A stretch of 64,000 bases of DNA from Vibrio sp. 05-20-BW147 (lineage in GTDB: Bacteria; Pseudomonadota; Gammaproteobacteria; Enterobacterales; Vibrionaceae). Shown here piece by piece: positions 27,862-36,499 of the stretch; the first letter of the stretch is position 1; every line of letters begins with the position of its first letter. The position numbers were made by a program, and so were the translations under genes. The stretch covers positions 124,001 to 188,000 of the forward strand of contig NZ_SZTO01000003.1 in assembly GCF_013369385.1 (NCBI RefSeq), written 5' to 3'. The notes under the pieces are model-generated. The model was given only the letters and a program-made list of their open reading frames with translations. It was not told the DNA's origin and did no database searches.

Positions 27862-27872
27862 ATTTTCTTTTA

Positions 27873-27897
27873 TTGAATCCAAATAATTAGCCCCCAT
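27873..27897 (+). promoter_or_regulatory. Sigma-32 (heat-shock) promoter of lon
   Basis: A TTGAAT -35 box (27873-27878) and a CCCCAT -10 box (27892-27897, extended CCCCATATA) lie 13 bp apart and match the RpoH consensus CTTGAAA-N11-16-CCCCATNT. lon is a heat-shock gene in E. coli. The start codon is 36 bp downstream. Confidence 0.75.
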
Positions 27898-27933
27898 ATA
27901 CTGCTCATAATAGTAAGTGGAAGAGAGAATTAT

Positions 27934-30285
27934 ATGAACTTGGAACGTTCCGAGCGTATCGAGATCCCCGTACTACCTCTACGAGATGTGGTGGTTTACC
28001 CACATATGGTTATTCCGTTGTTTGTTGGCCGTGAAAAGTCGATCAGTTGCTTAGAATCGGCAATGGAGGCTAACAAGCAAGTGTTGCTTGTCGCGCAAAA
28101 ACAAGCAGATACAGATGAACCCACAGTCAACGACTTGTTTGAAGTAGGCACGGTAGCCACGATTCTGCAATTGCTTAAACTGCCAGATGGTACGGTGAAA
28201 GTACTGGTTGAAGGTCAACAGCGCGCCAAAATTACCCAATTTAAAGAGAGTGACTTCTTTTTAGCGGAAGCGGAGTTTATCGTCACTCCTGAGCTGGATG
28301 AACGCGAGCAAGAAGTGATTGTTCGTAGCGCCATTAGCCAATTCGAAGGCTTCATCAAACTCAATAAGAAGATCCCACCAGAAGTGCTGACTTCCCTTGG
28401 TGGTATTGATGAAGCGGCACGCCTTGCAGATACCATTGCTGCCCATATGCCACTGAAGTTAGCGGATAAGCAGCAAGTCCTTGAAACTGTAGATATTACC
28501 GAGCGTCTAGAGTTCCTAATGGGACAAATGGAATCAGAAATTGACATTCTGCAGGTTGAAAAGCGTATCCGTAATCGCGTTAAAAAGCAGATGGAAAAAT
28601 CTCAGCGCGAGTACTATCTGAATGAGCAAATGAAAGCGATTCAGAAAGAGCTTGGCGAATCTGAAGATGGCGTAGACGAGTTTGAAGCGCTCAAACAAAA
28701 GATTGATTCGGCTAAAATGCCGAAAGAAGCGCGAGAAAAAACCGAACAAGAACTGCAAAAGCTGAAGATGATGTCACCGATGTCAGCGGAAGCGACAGTC
28801 GTGCGCAGCTACATTGATTGGATGGTCAATGTACCTTGGCACAAGCGTTCAAAAGTGAAAAAGGACCTCGCAAAAGCGGAAGAGATCCTTAACGAAGATC
28901 ACTATGGTTTGGAACGTGTCAAAGACCGCATTCTTGAATACTTGGCGGTGCAAAATCGTATCAACAAGCTAAAAGGCCCGATCCTGTGCCTTGTTGGACC
29001 TCCGGGTGTTGGTAAAACCTCATTAGGTCGTTCAATTGCCGCAGCAACAGGTCGTCAATATGTGCGTATGGCGCTTGGTGGCGTACGTGATGAAGCCGAG
29101 ATCCGTGGTCATCGCCGCACTTACATCGGTTCATTACCTGGTAAGTTGATCCAAAAAATGGCCAAAGTTGGCGTGAAGAACCCACTATTTTTGTTAGATG
29201 AAATCGACAAAATGTCATCTGACATGCGTGGTGATCCTGCGTCTGCATTACTTGAAGTGCTGGACCCAGAACAGAACAACTCGTTCAACGATCACTACTT
29301 AGAAGTGGATTACGATCTGTCTGATGTGATGTTTGTTGCAACGTCTAACTCAATGAACATTCCTGGACCTCTATTGGATCGTATGGAAGTGATCCGTCTT
29401 TCTGGTTACACAGAAGATGAAAAGCTCAATATTGCTAAACGTCACCTTGTGGCGAAGCAGGTAGAGCGTAATGGTCTAAAACCACATGAAATCGTTATTG
29501 AAGATTCTGCCATCACGGGCATCATCCGCTTCTACACACGTGAAGCAGGTGTACGTAGCCTTGAGCGTGAGATTTCGAAAATCTGTCGTAAAGCAGTGAA
29601 GAACATTCTGCTGAAGCCAGAGCTTAAGTCAGTGACGGTTAACATCGAAAACTTGAAAGAGTATCTAGGTGTTCAACGTTTTGACTATGGTAAAGCGGAT
29701 GACAGCAACCGAGTAGGTCAAGTGACAGGTCTTGCGTGGACGGAAGTCGGTGGCGATTTGCTGACGATTGAGACTGAGGCGATGCCGGGTAAAGGTAAAC
29801 TGACCCAAACTGGCTCACTGGGTGACGTGATGCAGGAGTCGATTCAAGCGGCCATGACGGTTGTACGTTCTCGTGCAGAAAAGCTGGGCATCAATTCTGA
29901 CTTCTATGAGAAGAAAGACATCCATGTCCATGTGCCTGAAGGGGCAACACCAAAAGATGGCCCAAGTGCCGGTATTGCGATGTGCACGGCGTTAGTCTCT
30001 AGCTTAACGGGTAATCCTGTCAAAGCAGAGGTCGCCATGACAGGTGAAATCACACTACGTGGTGAAGTGTTACCAATCGGCGGTCTAAAAGAGAAGTTGT
30101 TGGCTGCACATCGTGGTGGTATCACGACGGTACTTATTCCGAAGGACAATGAGCGTGACCTAGAAGAAATTCCAGACAACGTTATCGCTGATTTGAAAGT
30201 CATTCCAGTTCAATGGATTGATGAAGTTTTGAAAGTTGCACTTGAGCGAGACCCGACTGGGGTAGAGTTTGACGCTAAAAAATAG
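27934..30285 (+). CDS. lon: ATP-dependent protease Lon
   Basis: Cytoplasmic AAA+ serine protease for damaged and regulatory proteins, 783 residues, matching E. coli Lon (784). It has an N-terminal LON substrate-binding domain (about 10-200), a coiled region, Walker A GPPGVGKT near residue 355 and Walker B FLLDEIDK. The catalytic dyad is S678 (KDGPSAG) and K721 (LKEKLLAA). Transcription should come from the sigma-32 promoter at 27873. Its own terminator follows at 30315. Confidence 0.98.
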   Translation: MNLERSERIEIPVLPLRDVVVYPHMVIPLFVGREKSISCLESAMEANKQVLLVAQKQADTDEPTVNDLFEVGTVATILQLLKLPDGTVKVLVEGQQRAKITQFKESDFFLAEAEFIVTPELDEREQEVIVRSAISQFEGFIKLNKKIPPEVLTSLGGIDEAARLADTIAAHMPLKLADKQQVLETVDITERLEFLMGQMESEIDILQVEKRIRNRVKKQMEKSQREYYLNEQMKAIQKELGESEDGVDEFEALKQKIDSAKMPKEAREKTEQELQKLKMMSPMSAEATVVRSYIDWMVNVPWHKRSKVKKDLAKAEEILNEDHYGLERVKDRILEYLAVQNRINKLKGPILCLVGPPGVGKTSLGRSIAAATGRQYVRMALGGVRDEAEIRGHRRTYIGSLPGKLIQKMAKVGVKNPLFLLDEIDKMSSDMRGDPASALLEVLDPEQNNSFNDHYLEVDYDLSDVMFVATSNSMNIPGPLLDRMEVIRLSGYTEDEKLNIAKRHLVAKQVERNGLKPHEIVIEDSAITGIIRFYTREAGVRSLEREISKICRKAVKNILLKPELKSVTVNIENLKEYLGVQRFDYGKADDSNRVGQVTGLAWTEVGGDLLTIETEAMPGKGKLTQTGSLGDVMQESIQAAMTVVRSRAEKLGINSDFYEKKDIHVHVPEGATPKDGPSAGIAMCTALVSSLTGNPVKAEVAMTGEITLRGEVLPIGGLKEKLLAAHRGGITTVLIPKDNERDLEEIPDNVIADLKVIPVQWIDEVLKVALERDPTGVEFDAKK

Positions 30286-30314
30286 TGATGTGTAGCAAAA
30301 ATAAGTAAAAGTTT

Positions 30315-30353
30315 ACGCTGATAGGTTCGAAAAGGCTTGTCAGCGTTTTTTTT
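30315..30353 (+). terminator. Rho-independent terminator of lon
   Basis: Stem ACGCTGA / TCAGCGT with a long loop, running into a run of eight T residues. Confidence 0.8.
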
Positions 30354-30478
30354 GGGCGCTAAGTTAGAGCTCGATGGCTGCCAGCCCTTTTAAGATAAGG
30401 CTTGGCGCTAATTTTTAGTATTAATGGAACGAAAGTCATCTAAAAAAATAATCACAGATGGCACAAAGGGGAATGACA

Positions 30479-30751
30479 GTGAACAAAACTCAACTAGTAG
30501 AATCAATCGCTGCAAAAGCGGACATTTCTAAGGCGTCAGCTGGTCGTGCACTTGATGCATTGATTGAAGCCGTGAGCGATACTCTTCAGTCTGGTGACCA
30601 AGTTGCTCTAGTTGGTTTCGGTACTTTCAGCGTGCGCACTCGCGCAGCTCGTACAGGCCGTAACCCTAAGACTGGTGAAGAGATCCAAATCGCAGAAGCG
30701 AAAGTACCATCTTTCAAAGCAGGTAAAGCTCTTAAAGACGCTTGTAACTAA
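30479..30751 (+). CDS. hupB: DNA-binding protein HU-beta
   Basis: Histone-like nucleoid protein of 90 residues that bends and compacts DNA. The sequence follows HU-beta throughout: [20 protein letters not shown] at the start, then GFGTF and the DNA-binding arm [13 protein letters not shown] chose the GTG at 30479 because HU proteins begin MNKTQL and AAGGGGA sits 6 nt upstream; ATG 30458 would add seven foreign residues. It lies between lon and ppiD, as in other Vibrio and enteric genomes. Confidence 0.97.
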   Translation: MNKTQLVESIAAKADISKASAGRALDALIEAVSDTLQSGDQVALVGFGTFSVRTRAARTGRNPKTGEEIQIAEAKVPSFKAGKALKDACN

Positions 30752-30829
30752 TCGCAATAGCGTGAATTTTGTTCAATCAAACCCGTTTGAACACGATTTT
30801 GCGATGTGAAAGCCGAACTTTTTTAAATT

Positions 30830-30859
30830 ATGCGCATCCTACTGATGCGCATTTCTTTT
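30830..30859 (+). terminator. Rho-independent terminator of hupB
   Basis: Perfect 9-bp stem ATGCGCATC / GATGCGCAT with a 5-nt loop, followed by TTCTTTTTT. Confidence 0.85.
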
Positions 30860-30927
30860 TTCTGGTATTATCGCGTGATTACATTTCAAGAGAAGCATTG
30901 GCTTCATGAGTGGAGAGCAGTTTAGTT

Positions 30928-32787
30928 ATGATGGATCGATTGCGCGAAGGCGTGAATAGCATCGCGGTTAAAATTATCCTAGGATTGATCATCCTATCGT
31001 TTGTTTTTGCTGGTGTTGGTAGCTATATCGTGGGTGGTAGTAGCAACACAGCTGCCAAAGTTGGCAATATGGAAATTGGTCGTGGTGAGTTTGAAATGGC
31101 TTACCAAAACGAGCGTAATCGTATGCAGTCGCAACTAGGAGATTACTTTTCTCAACTCCTTGCTGACCCTGCTTACGTAGAGTCTTTCCGTAAATCTGTT
31201 CTTGACCAAATGATCAACGATGTTTTGTTGGATCAGCATGCAGAGTCATTAGGTTTGCGTATTAGTGACGCGCAAGTAAGAACCTTGATTCTTGCGATGC
31301 CAGAGTTCCAGCAAGATGGCAAGTTCAATCAAGATATCTACCAAGCAACATTGCGTCGAGCAGGATATTCTCCAGATTCGTTTGCGGAATATATGCGCCG
31401 TCAGCTAATTCGCTCTCAACTCTTAGATGCATTGCAGACCAGCGAGTTCATACTACCTGGCGAAGTAGATTCAGAAGGCAAACTATTTACGCAAACCCGC
31501 GATGTACGTTCAATCGTCCTGAATATCGATGAGTTCGCGGACAAGGCTGAGCTCAACGAAGAAGACATTCAGCAGTATTACGATGCGAACAAGGCTCGTT
31601 TTACTCGCCCAGAGCAGGTGAAAGTCTCTTACATTGAACTGGCTGCAGAATCTCTGAAAAAACAAGTTGCGGTCTCTGATGAAGAAGTGAAACAGTATTA
31701 CCAAGAGCATCTGGATAAATACTCTTCAGAAGAGCAGCGTCGAGTGGCTCATATCCTCATTGAGGGTGATGACCAAGTTAAAGCGCAAGCGATTTTAGAC
31801 GAGTTGAACGCCGGTGCGGATTTCGCGGCACTAGCTCAAGAGAAATCAGACGATTTTGGCAGTGCTGATAACGGTGGTGAACTGGGTTGGGTTGAACGTG
31901 ATGTGATGGATCCTGCGTTTGAAGAAGCGGCGTTTGCGCTAAAAAATGTTGGTGATGTAACAGGCTTGGTGAAGTCTGACTTCGGCTACCACATCATCAA
32001 ACTCGAAGAGCTAAAAGAACCTGTTGTGAAACCGTTCGATGCAGTGTCGGCTCAAATTAAGCAAGAAATGGTGGATCAAAAAGCGATCGACATGTTCTAT
32101 GACTTACAAAGTGAGCTAGAGAAAGTGGCGTTTGAGTATCCTGACTCACTTGATCAAGCTTCAAAAGTCATTGGTCAAGAAGTGAAGCATACAGACTTTA
32201 TTTCTCAAGTCGATGCACCTGAATTATTGCGTACACCAGCGGTAGCACAAGCGATTGTGAGCCCAGAAGTGAAGCTTGATGGATTGAACTCGGAAGCGAT
32301 TGAAGTTGCACCAGAGCACATCATCGTCGTTCGCGTAGATGACGCTCGTGATGAAACCGTGCTTCCTTTGGTCGAGGTTCAGGCTCAAGTGGCTGCCGAG
32401 TTATCTCGCGTAAAAGGTGAGCAACAGGCGCTTGAAACGGCGACTGAAGTGGTTAAAGCTCTGCAAAACGGCAACAATGCAATCTTGGTAGAAAAAGGCT
32501 TATCATTTGGCGATCTTGAGAAGATTGACCGTCGTTCACCGCTTGCTCAAACCGTCTTTGCGATGGCGAAACCTGAGCAGGGTGCAGCGGTTTACGCTCA
32601 AAGCAAAGACATGGTGGGCAATATCGTAGTTGTCGCGCTAGAGAACGTTGAAGAGAGCCTAGAACCGACACTCGCTTCACAGATCTCAGTACAGCTGCAA
32701 CGTGTTTCTGCCCAACGTGACCTAAGTGCGGTGGTGTCAGTTCTTCGTGCTAATACCGATATTGAGTACTTTGTTGTGAGTAACTAA
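30928..32787 (+). CDS. ppiD: Periplasmic folding chaperone PpiD (PpiC-type prolyl isomerase)
   Basis: Membrane-anchored chaperone at the periplasmic face of the Sec translocon, 619 residues. One N-terminal helix (about 12-35, FVFAGVGSYIVGG) anchors SurA-like chaperone segments. A PpiC/parvulin domain near 265-365 has RRVAHILIEG, GGELGWV and FGYHIIKLEE blocks. I chose ATG 30928 (MMDRLREGVNS), which aligns with the start of E. coli PpiD; an upstream GTG at 30910 is possible but adds six residues without support. comEA follows after a terminator. Confidence 0.95.
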   Translation: MMDRLREGVNSIAVKIILGLIILSFVFAGVGSYIVGGSSNTAAKVGNMEIGRGEFEMAYQNERNRMQSQLGDYFSQLLADPAYVESFRKSVLDQMINDVLLDQHAESLGLRISDAQVRTLILAMPEFQQDGKFNQDIYQATLRRAGYSPDSFAEYMRRQLIRSQLLDALQTSEFILPGEVDSEGKLFTQTRDVRSIVLNIDEFADKAELNEEDIQQYYDANKARFTRPEQVKVSYIELAAESLKKQVAVSDEEVKQYYQEHLDKYSSEEQRRVAHILIEGDDQVKAQAILDELNAGADFAALAQEKSDDFGSADNGGELGWVERDVMDPAFEEAAFALKNVGDVTGLVKSDFGYHIIKLEELKEPVVKPFDAVSAQIKQEMVDQKAIDMFYDLQSELEKVAFEYPDSLDQASKVIGQEVKHTDFISQVDAPELLRTPAVAQAIVSPEVKLDGLNSEAIEVAPEHIIVVRVDDARDETVLPLVEVQAQVAAELSRVKGEQQALETATEVVKALQNGNNAILVEKGLSFGDLEKIDRRSPLAQTVFAMAKPEQGAAVYAQSKDMVGNIVVVALENVEESLEPTLASQISVQLQRVSAQRDLSAVVSVLRANTDIEYFVVSN

Positions 32788-32819
32788 TCAATTCAATATG
32801 AAATTGATATGTCACGTTA

Positions 32820-32850
32820 AACAGGCCGCATCAGCGGCCTGTTTTATTTT
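32820..32850 (+). terminator. Rho-independent terminator of ppiD
   Basis: Perfect 10-bp stem AACAGGCCGC / GCGGCCTGTT with an ATCA loop, followed by TTATTTTT. Confidence 0.88.
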
Positions 32851-32920
32851 TGTAAGTGCTCGCTTTTTAGCCTTGGTTGTCTTAGGTATAAATCCTTGAA
32901 CACATCACAAGGAAACGACT

Positions 32921-33223
32921 ATGAAACGTGTAATAACTCTTTTCGTCCTGGTTTTGGCTTTTGCCTGCCCATCGGTAGCACTGGCTGAGGGAACATCGAA
33001 ATCGGCTGAACAATATGAAGGTATCGAAATCACGGTGAACATCAATACTGCAAGTGCAGAAGAGATAGCCACTATGCTAAAAGGTATTGGTGTCAAAAAA
33101 GCGCAGCAGATCGTCGAGTATCGCGAGGCAAATGGACCGTTCAAAGCGATTGATGAGCTGGCGTTGGTCAAAGGAATTGGCAAGTCGACGATTGAGAAGA
33201 ATCACTCGCGAATTAAGTTGTAG
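32921..33223 (+). CDS. comEA: Competence protein ComEA, periplasmic DNA-binding helix-hairpin-helix
   Basis: Periplasmic DNA receptor that ratchets incoming DNA across the outer membrane during natural transformation. The protein has 100 residues: a signal peptide ending at ALA (residue 22), a short linker, and a double helix-hairpin-helix domain (INTASAEEIATMLKGIGVKKA and IDELALVKGIGKSTIEKN). In V. cholerae comEA lies directly downstream of ppiD, the same place as here. The ATG follows AAGGA. A weak CRP-S-like sequence lies at 32849-32864; competence genes in Vibrio use such TfoX-dependent sites. Confidence 0.92.
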   Translation: MKRVITLFVLVLAFACPSVALAEGTSKSAEQYEGIEITVNINTASAEEIATMLKGIGVKKAQQIVEYREANGPFKAIDELALVKGIGKSTIEKNHSRIKL

Positions 33224-33281
33224 AGACGCTCATTTACCCCAAGACGAGCCGTTGTAGCGTAATATACGTGAGCTCGGTATC

Positions 33282-33320
33282 AATGAACAAAGCTGACTCT
33301 GTCAGCTTTGTTCATTTTAT
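33282..33320. terminator. Bidirectional terminator between comEA and the rhombosortase gene
   Basis: Perfect 16-bp stem AATGAACAAAGCTGAC / GTCAGCTTTGTTCATT with a TCT loop. The right arm includes the rhombosortase stop codon. T-rich ends lie on both sides, though short. Confidence 0.8.
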
Positions 33321-33902
33321 GGCTTTCCACTTTAGCGCGACGAGCTGGTAGAGCGGGCTGAATATTGCCAGTAGCAGTCCTGCGATCATGCCACTAAGGT
33401 GTGCTTCGATGGCGACTCTCGCACCGATCAACTCGCTGGTACTGCTTGATGCACCCATCCAATGTTCCCAAGCGACTTTTCCTATCACGCCCACAACTAG
33501 GAGCCAACTGCTCCTTCGGCCATTCACTGCTTCCGTTAGTGCGAAGTAAGCGAATAAACCGTGTAATGTTCCAGAAAGGCCAAGATAAATCTGCATGTCA
33601 GTTGAGAGATTTGCGAGACCAACAAGGATGCTGACGGCGATTAGCAGCAACAATACTATGTTCCAAGCGGGTTTGAATAAGTGGGTAATGACCCAAAGCC
33701 CGGCGAGGTTCATTAATAGGTGAGGGTAGTTGGTGTGCGTAAAGTTTCCTGATAGGATCCGCCACCATTCTCCCTCATTTATGGCTTGTCGATGCCACTC
33801 CGTCCACTCAGACAGAAGTGGCTGTTGGAGCAGCAAGCAAATGACACTGGTTATTGTCAGGACTAGCGTAAGGTTCACATTATGTCTCGATATTGTTCTC
33901 AA
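33312..33902 (-). CDS. rrtA: Rhombosortase (rhomboid-family intramembrane protease)
   Basis: Six-helix intramembrane serine protease that cuts GlyGly-CTERM tails of type-II-secreted proteins. About 196 residues with the rhomboid marks HLLMN (61-65), catalytic S110 in GLSGTLHG and H168 in AHLSG. The small size and GLSGTLHG motif point to the rhombosortase subfamily rather than GlpG. A likely substrate is encoded at 3896-6928. The start is uncertain: TTG at 33902 (overlapping the divergent DTW gene by 21 bp) or GTG at 33878 (3 bp from it), both with poor Shine-Dalgarno. Enzyme and substrate acting together is inferred from family knowledge. Confidence 0.87.
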   Translation of the reverse strand: MRTISRHNVNLTLVLTITSVICLLLQQPLLSEWTEWHRQAINEGEWWRILSGNFTHTNYPHLLMNLAGLWVITHLFKPAWNIVLLLLIAVSILVGLANLSTDMQIYLGLSGTLHGLFAYFALTEAVNGRRSSWLLVVGVIGKVAWEHWMGASSSTSELIGARVAIEAHLSGMIAGLLLAIFSPLYQLVALKWKAIK

Positions 33903-34499
33903 TGTGGTAAAGCGAAAAAAGCGTGTATTTGTCAGTGGATAGAATCTCTTGCCTCAGATGTGGAACTTATCATTCTACAGCATCCGAGTGAAGAGCTGAG
34001 ACCGCTTGGTACCGCGAGAATTCTCGATTTGTCGCTGGAGAGCTGCCAGCTGTTAATCGGTGAAGATTTTTCCACGCATTCACTACTTAACCAACTGCTT
34101 GCGGATGATCGTTATCAACACTGGTTGTTGTTTCCTAGTGAGCAGGCAGTAGAGGTTGAAGAAGTGGCGCGTTCACTAACGGCGAACGGCAAAGTTCCAC
34201 GGATCATTTTACTTGATGGAACATGGAAGAAAGCGTACAAAATGTGGCAAGTTTCTGAGAACTTACAAGGTTTGCCCTGCGTGAAGTTGCCCCAGGGGTT
34301 GAGTGGCAATTATCGGATTCGTAAGTCTCCGAGTGAGAATGCCCTATCCACAGTCGAAGCCGGCTTTCATATTCTGCGCTATCTGCAGCCTCAGGGTGAC
34401 TTCAGCGCTTTAATTACGGCATTCGACAAAATGATTGAATTTCAAATTGCACAAATGCCGCCAGGTGTGTTTGAACAGAATTATCTCGACAAATCCTAG
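33882..34499 (+). CDS. DTW-domain protein, probable tRNA aminocarboxypropyltransferase
   Basis: Member of the DTW family (TapT/YfiP type), which transfers a 3-amino-3-carboxypropyl group from S-adenosylmethionine to a uridine in tRNA. The protein has 205 residues. An N-terminal Cys cluster (YCSQCGKAKKACIC) looks zinc-binding. The family block is ILLDGTWKKAYKM, with DGTW in place of DTW, followed by YRIRKSPSENALSTVEA. Its 5' end overlaps or abuts the divergent rhombosortase gene, and its stop codon shares CTAG with the convergent dGTPase gene. Whether it acts at U47 or another site is not shown. Confidence 0.85.
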   Translation: MSRYCSQCGKAKKACICQWIESLASDVELIILQHPSEELRPLGTARILDLSLESCQLLIGEDFSTHSLLNQLLADDRYQHWLLFPSEQAVEVEEVARSLTANGKVPRIILLDGTWKKAYKMWQVSENLQGLPCVKLPQGLSGNYRIRKSPSENALSTVEAGFHILRYLQPQGDFSALITAFDKMIEFQIAQMPPGVFEQNYLDKS

Positions 34500-35815
34500 T
34501 GGTGTGACGAGAAAAGTTGTTGATGTAAACGCTGTGCATGGCCATCGGTCATTGAAGAAATGTAATCGGCGATGACACGCATTTTGGATGTTTCATCGCT
34601 GACCGCTTCCCATGTTGCACGCGTGGTTATGGGCAATAGTCGTTGTGGATCTGCACTGAGCGCTTCAAACAAATCCATAATGATCTGTTGTCCCTTATAC
34701 TCGACAATTTGAACCTGAGGAATTTGAATCACATACTGGCTGACAAAGTGCTTCAAAATCGACAGTGCTTTCTCCATGCCGATATCGAGATAGGCATTAA
34801 AGGCCAACAGTGGACTTTCAAATTCACCGTCGACGGGCTTAACGTCGATGCTGGTGAGTAGTGCGTTAACCATGCCGCCAATGGCATCTTTGCGTTGATG
34901 ATGCTGGCCACTAAATAACATCTCGCCAATGGAACTAATGTGTTTTTCAAACCATGGGTCACCACAATCGGCTAACTGACTCGCTGCACCTTCTTGCCAT
35001 TGGCTACGTGTGACGAGTCCAAGCACAATGGCATCTTCAAGATCATGCACGCCATAAGCAATATCATCAGCCAGCTCCATAATCGAACAATCGAGCGATT
35101 TATAACGCGTTTTTCGATGAGATAAGGCGTCGTGGGGGCAATCCCGCATTGCGTTCAGCTGTTGTTTATCGGTTTCACTTAATGGTGCTAGTACCCAGTC
35201 AAATAGGGCTTTATCGCAATCATAAATGCCTTTTGCGGGGCTCCACTGCTTGGCTTTGATTTGACGTTGATGGACCGCTGCTGCAGGTTGCTGAGGTGCT
35301 CGAGTTTGGCTGATCAGGGCGGGGTATTTGATTAAACCCAGCAGCGTTCTTCTCGATAAGTTCATCCCGAAATGTTCAGTGTAAGGCTCTAATTGCGTCA
35401 CGATACGAAACGTTTGAGCGTTGCCTTCAAAGCCGCCATGGTTGCGCATCATATAATTGAGCGCAATTTCACCGCCATGGCCATAAGGTGGATGGCCGAT
35501 ATCATGTGCTAGGCATAGTGCATCAATGAGGCTATCACTCGGCAATAGATCGCGAAAAATAGGCTGTTTTTTCTTTATTTGAGCGACGATACCTGTGCCG
35601 AGCTGCGCAGCTTCTAGAGAGTGCGTCAAACGTGTGCGATGGAAGTCCTCTAAGCTATTGCCATGCACTTGCGTTTTAGCTTGCAGACGGCGAAAAGCCG
35701 CGGAATGAAGAATTCGTGCTCGATCGCGTTGAAAAGGGCTGCGATGATCATCACGACGAATCTTATGTTCGTCATCATGGCGTTCAAGCCACTGAGGGCT
35801 AATGGTTAATGACAC
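34496..35815 (-). CDS. Deoxyguanosinetriphosphate triphosphohydrolase-like protein (HD domain)
   Basis: HD-superfamily metal-dependent hydrolase of 439 residues, similar to dGTPases that split dNTP into deoxynucleoside and triphosphate. Metal-binding residues are seen in RTRLTHSLEAAQ, LCLAHDIGHPPYGHGGE and MELADDIAYGVHDLED. The N-terminal RDRARILHSAAFRRLQAKTQV is typical of the family. It lies 18 bp downstream of yfbR on the same strand, so a nucleotide-pool operon is likely. Some dGTPases limit phage by draining dNTPs, but nothing here shows that role. Confidence 0.9.
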   Translation of the reverse strand: MSLTISPQWLERHDDEHKIRRDDHRSPFQRDRARILHSAAFRRLQAKTQVHGNSLEDFHRTRLTHSLEAAQLGTGIVAQIKKKQPIFRDLLPSDSLIDALCLAHDIGHPPYGHGGEIALNYMMRNHGGFEGNAQTFRIVTQLEPYTEHFGMNLSRRTLLGLIKYPALISQTRAPQQPAAAVHQRQIKAKQWSPAKGIYDCDKALFDWVLAPLSETDKQQLNAMRDCPHDALSHRKTRYKSLDCSIMELADDIAYGVHDLEDAIVLGLVTRSQWQEGAASQLADCGDPWFEKHISSIGEMLFSGQHHQRKDAIGGMVNALLTSIDVKPVDGEFESPLLAFNAYLDIGMEKALSILKHFVSQYVIQIPQVQIVEYKGQQIIMDLFEALSADPQRLLPITTRATWEAVSDETSKMRVIADYISSMTDGHAQRLHQQLFSSHH

Positions 35816-35833
35816 AATACTTCTCCAAAGTCG

Positions 35834-36427
35834 TTAACTGATTTCGTCCAACGAGAGCTCAAAACTGGGGGCAAAGGTATGGAGAAAATACTCCATTTCT
35901 GGTGTTTTTCGCTCAGCCAAAGTGATGTCGAGGCGTTTTTTGGCCAGTGCAAACTCGTGGTTGCCTGCACTGAGCTCTTCGAGACATTTCAAGTAGGCGC
36001 AAATAGAGTCTGCCTGTTTAACCAATTGCGCTTCTTCTTCCGACGTCTGTTGGGAAATGACAAACGGTCGAAAATCTTCTTGAAATTCTTCTGGCAGCAT
36101 GGAGAGCAGTTTTTGCTCGGCAGCGGCTTCGATTTTTTTGTATTCCTTGGCAATGTCTGGGTTGTAGTATTTTACTGGAGTAGGGAGATCTCCCGTGAGT
36201 ACTTCACTGCTATCGTGGTACATCGCTAAAACAGCGACACGTTCAGGATTGATATTGCCAGCAAATTTTTTGTTCTTGATCAGTGCTAGAGCATGAGCTA
36301 CGAAGGCGACTTGCAAACTATGCTCGGAGACGTTTTCGCTAGAGACCGAACGCATCAGCGGCCAGCGTTGAATTAGCTTCATACGAGCCAAATGAGCGAA
36401 AAAATGGCTTTCTTGCACGATAGTCAC
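35834..36427 (-). CDS. yfbR: 5'-deoxynucleotidase YfbR (HD domain)
   Basis: Cytoplasmic enzyme that removes phosphate from deoxyribonucleoside 5'-monophosphates. The protein has 197 residues, close to E. coli YfbR (199). HD-domain residues are in [16 protein letters not shown] and [19 protein letters not shown]. It lies downstream of alaA (yfbQ) as in E. coli, but a terminator at 36443 separates them. The dGTPase-like gene follows after 18 bp; the two enzymes act at the two ends of deoxynucleotide breakdown. Confidence 0.94.
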   Translation of the reverse strand: MTIVQESHFFAHLARMKLIQRWPLMRSVSSENVSEHSLQVAFVAHALALIKNKKFAGNINPERVAVLAMYHDSSEVLTGDLPTPVKYYNPDIAKEYKKIEAAAEQKLLSMLPEEFQEDFRPFVISQQTSEEEAQLVKQADSICAYLKCLEELSAGNHEFALAKKRLDITLAERKTPEMEYFLHTFAPSFELSLDEIS

Positions 36428-36442
36428 CTCAAAACGCAGTTA

Positions 36443-36472
36443 GAAAAAAGGTGTTCCAATAGGAACACCTTT
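36443..36472 (-). terminator. Rho-independent terminator of alaA
   Basis: On the minus strand a perfect 11-bp stem AAAGGTGTTCC / GGAACACCTTT with a 4-nt loop runs into a T-tract. Confidence 0.87.
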
Positions 36473-36499
36473 AAGCATATGAAAGTTTTACACTAATTA

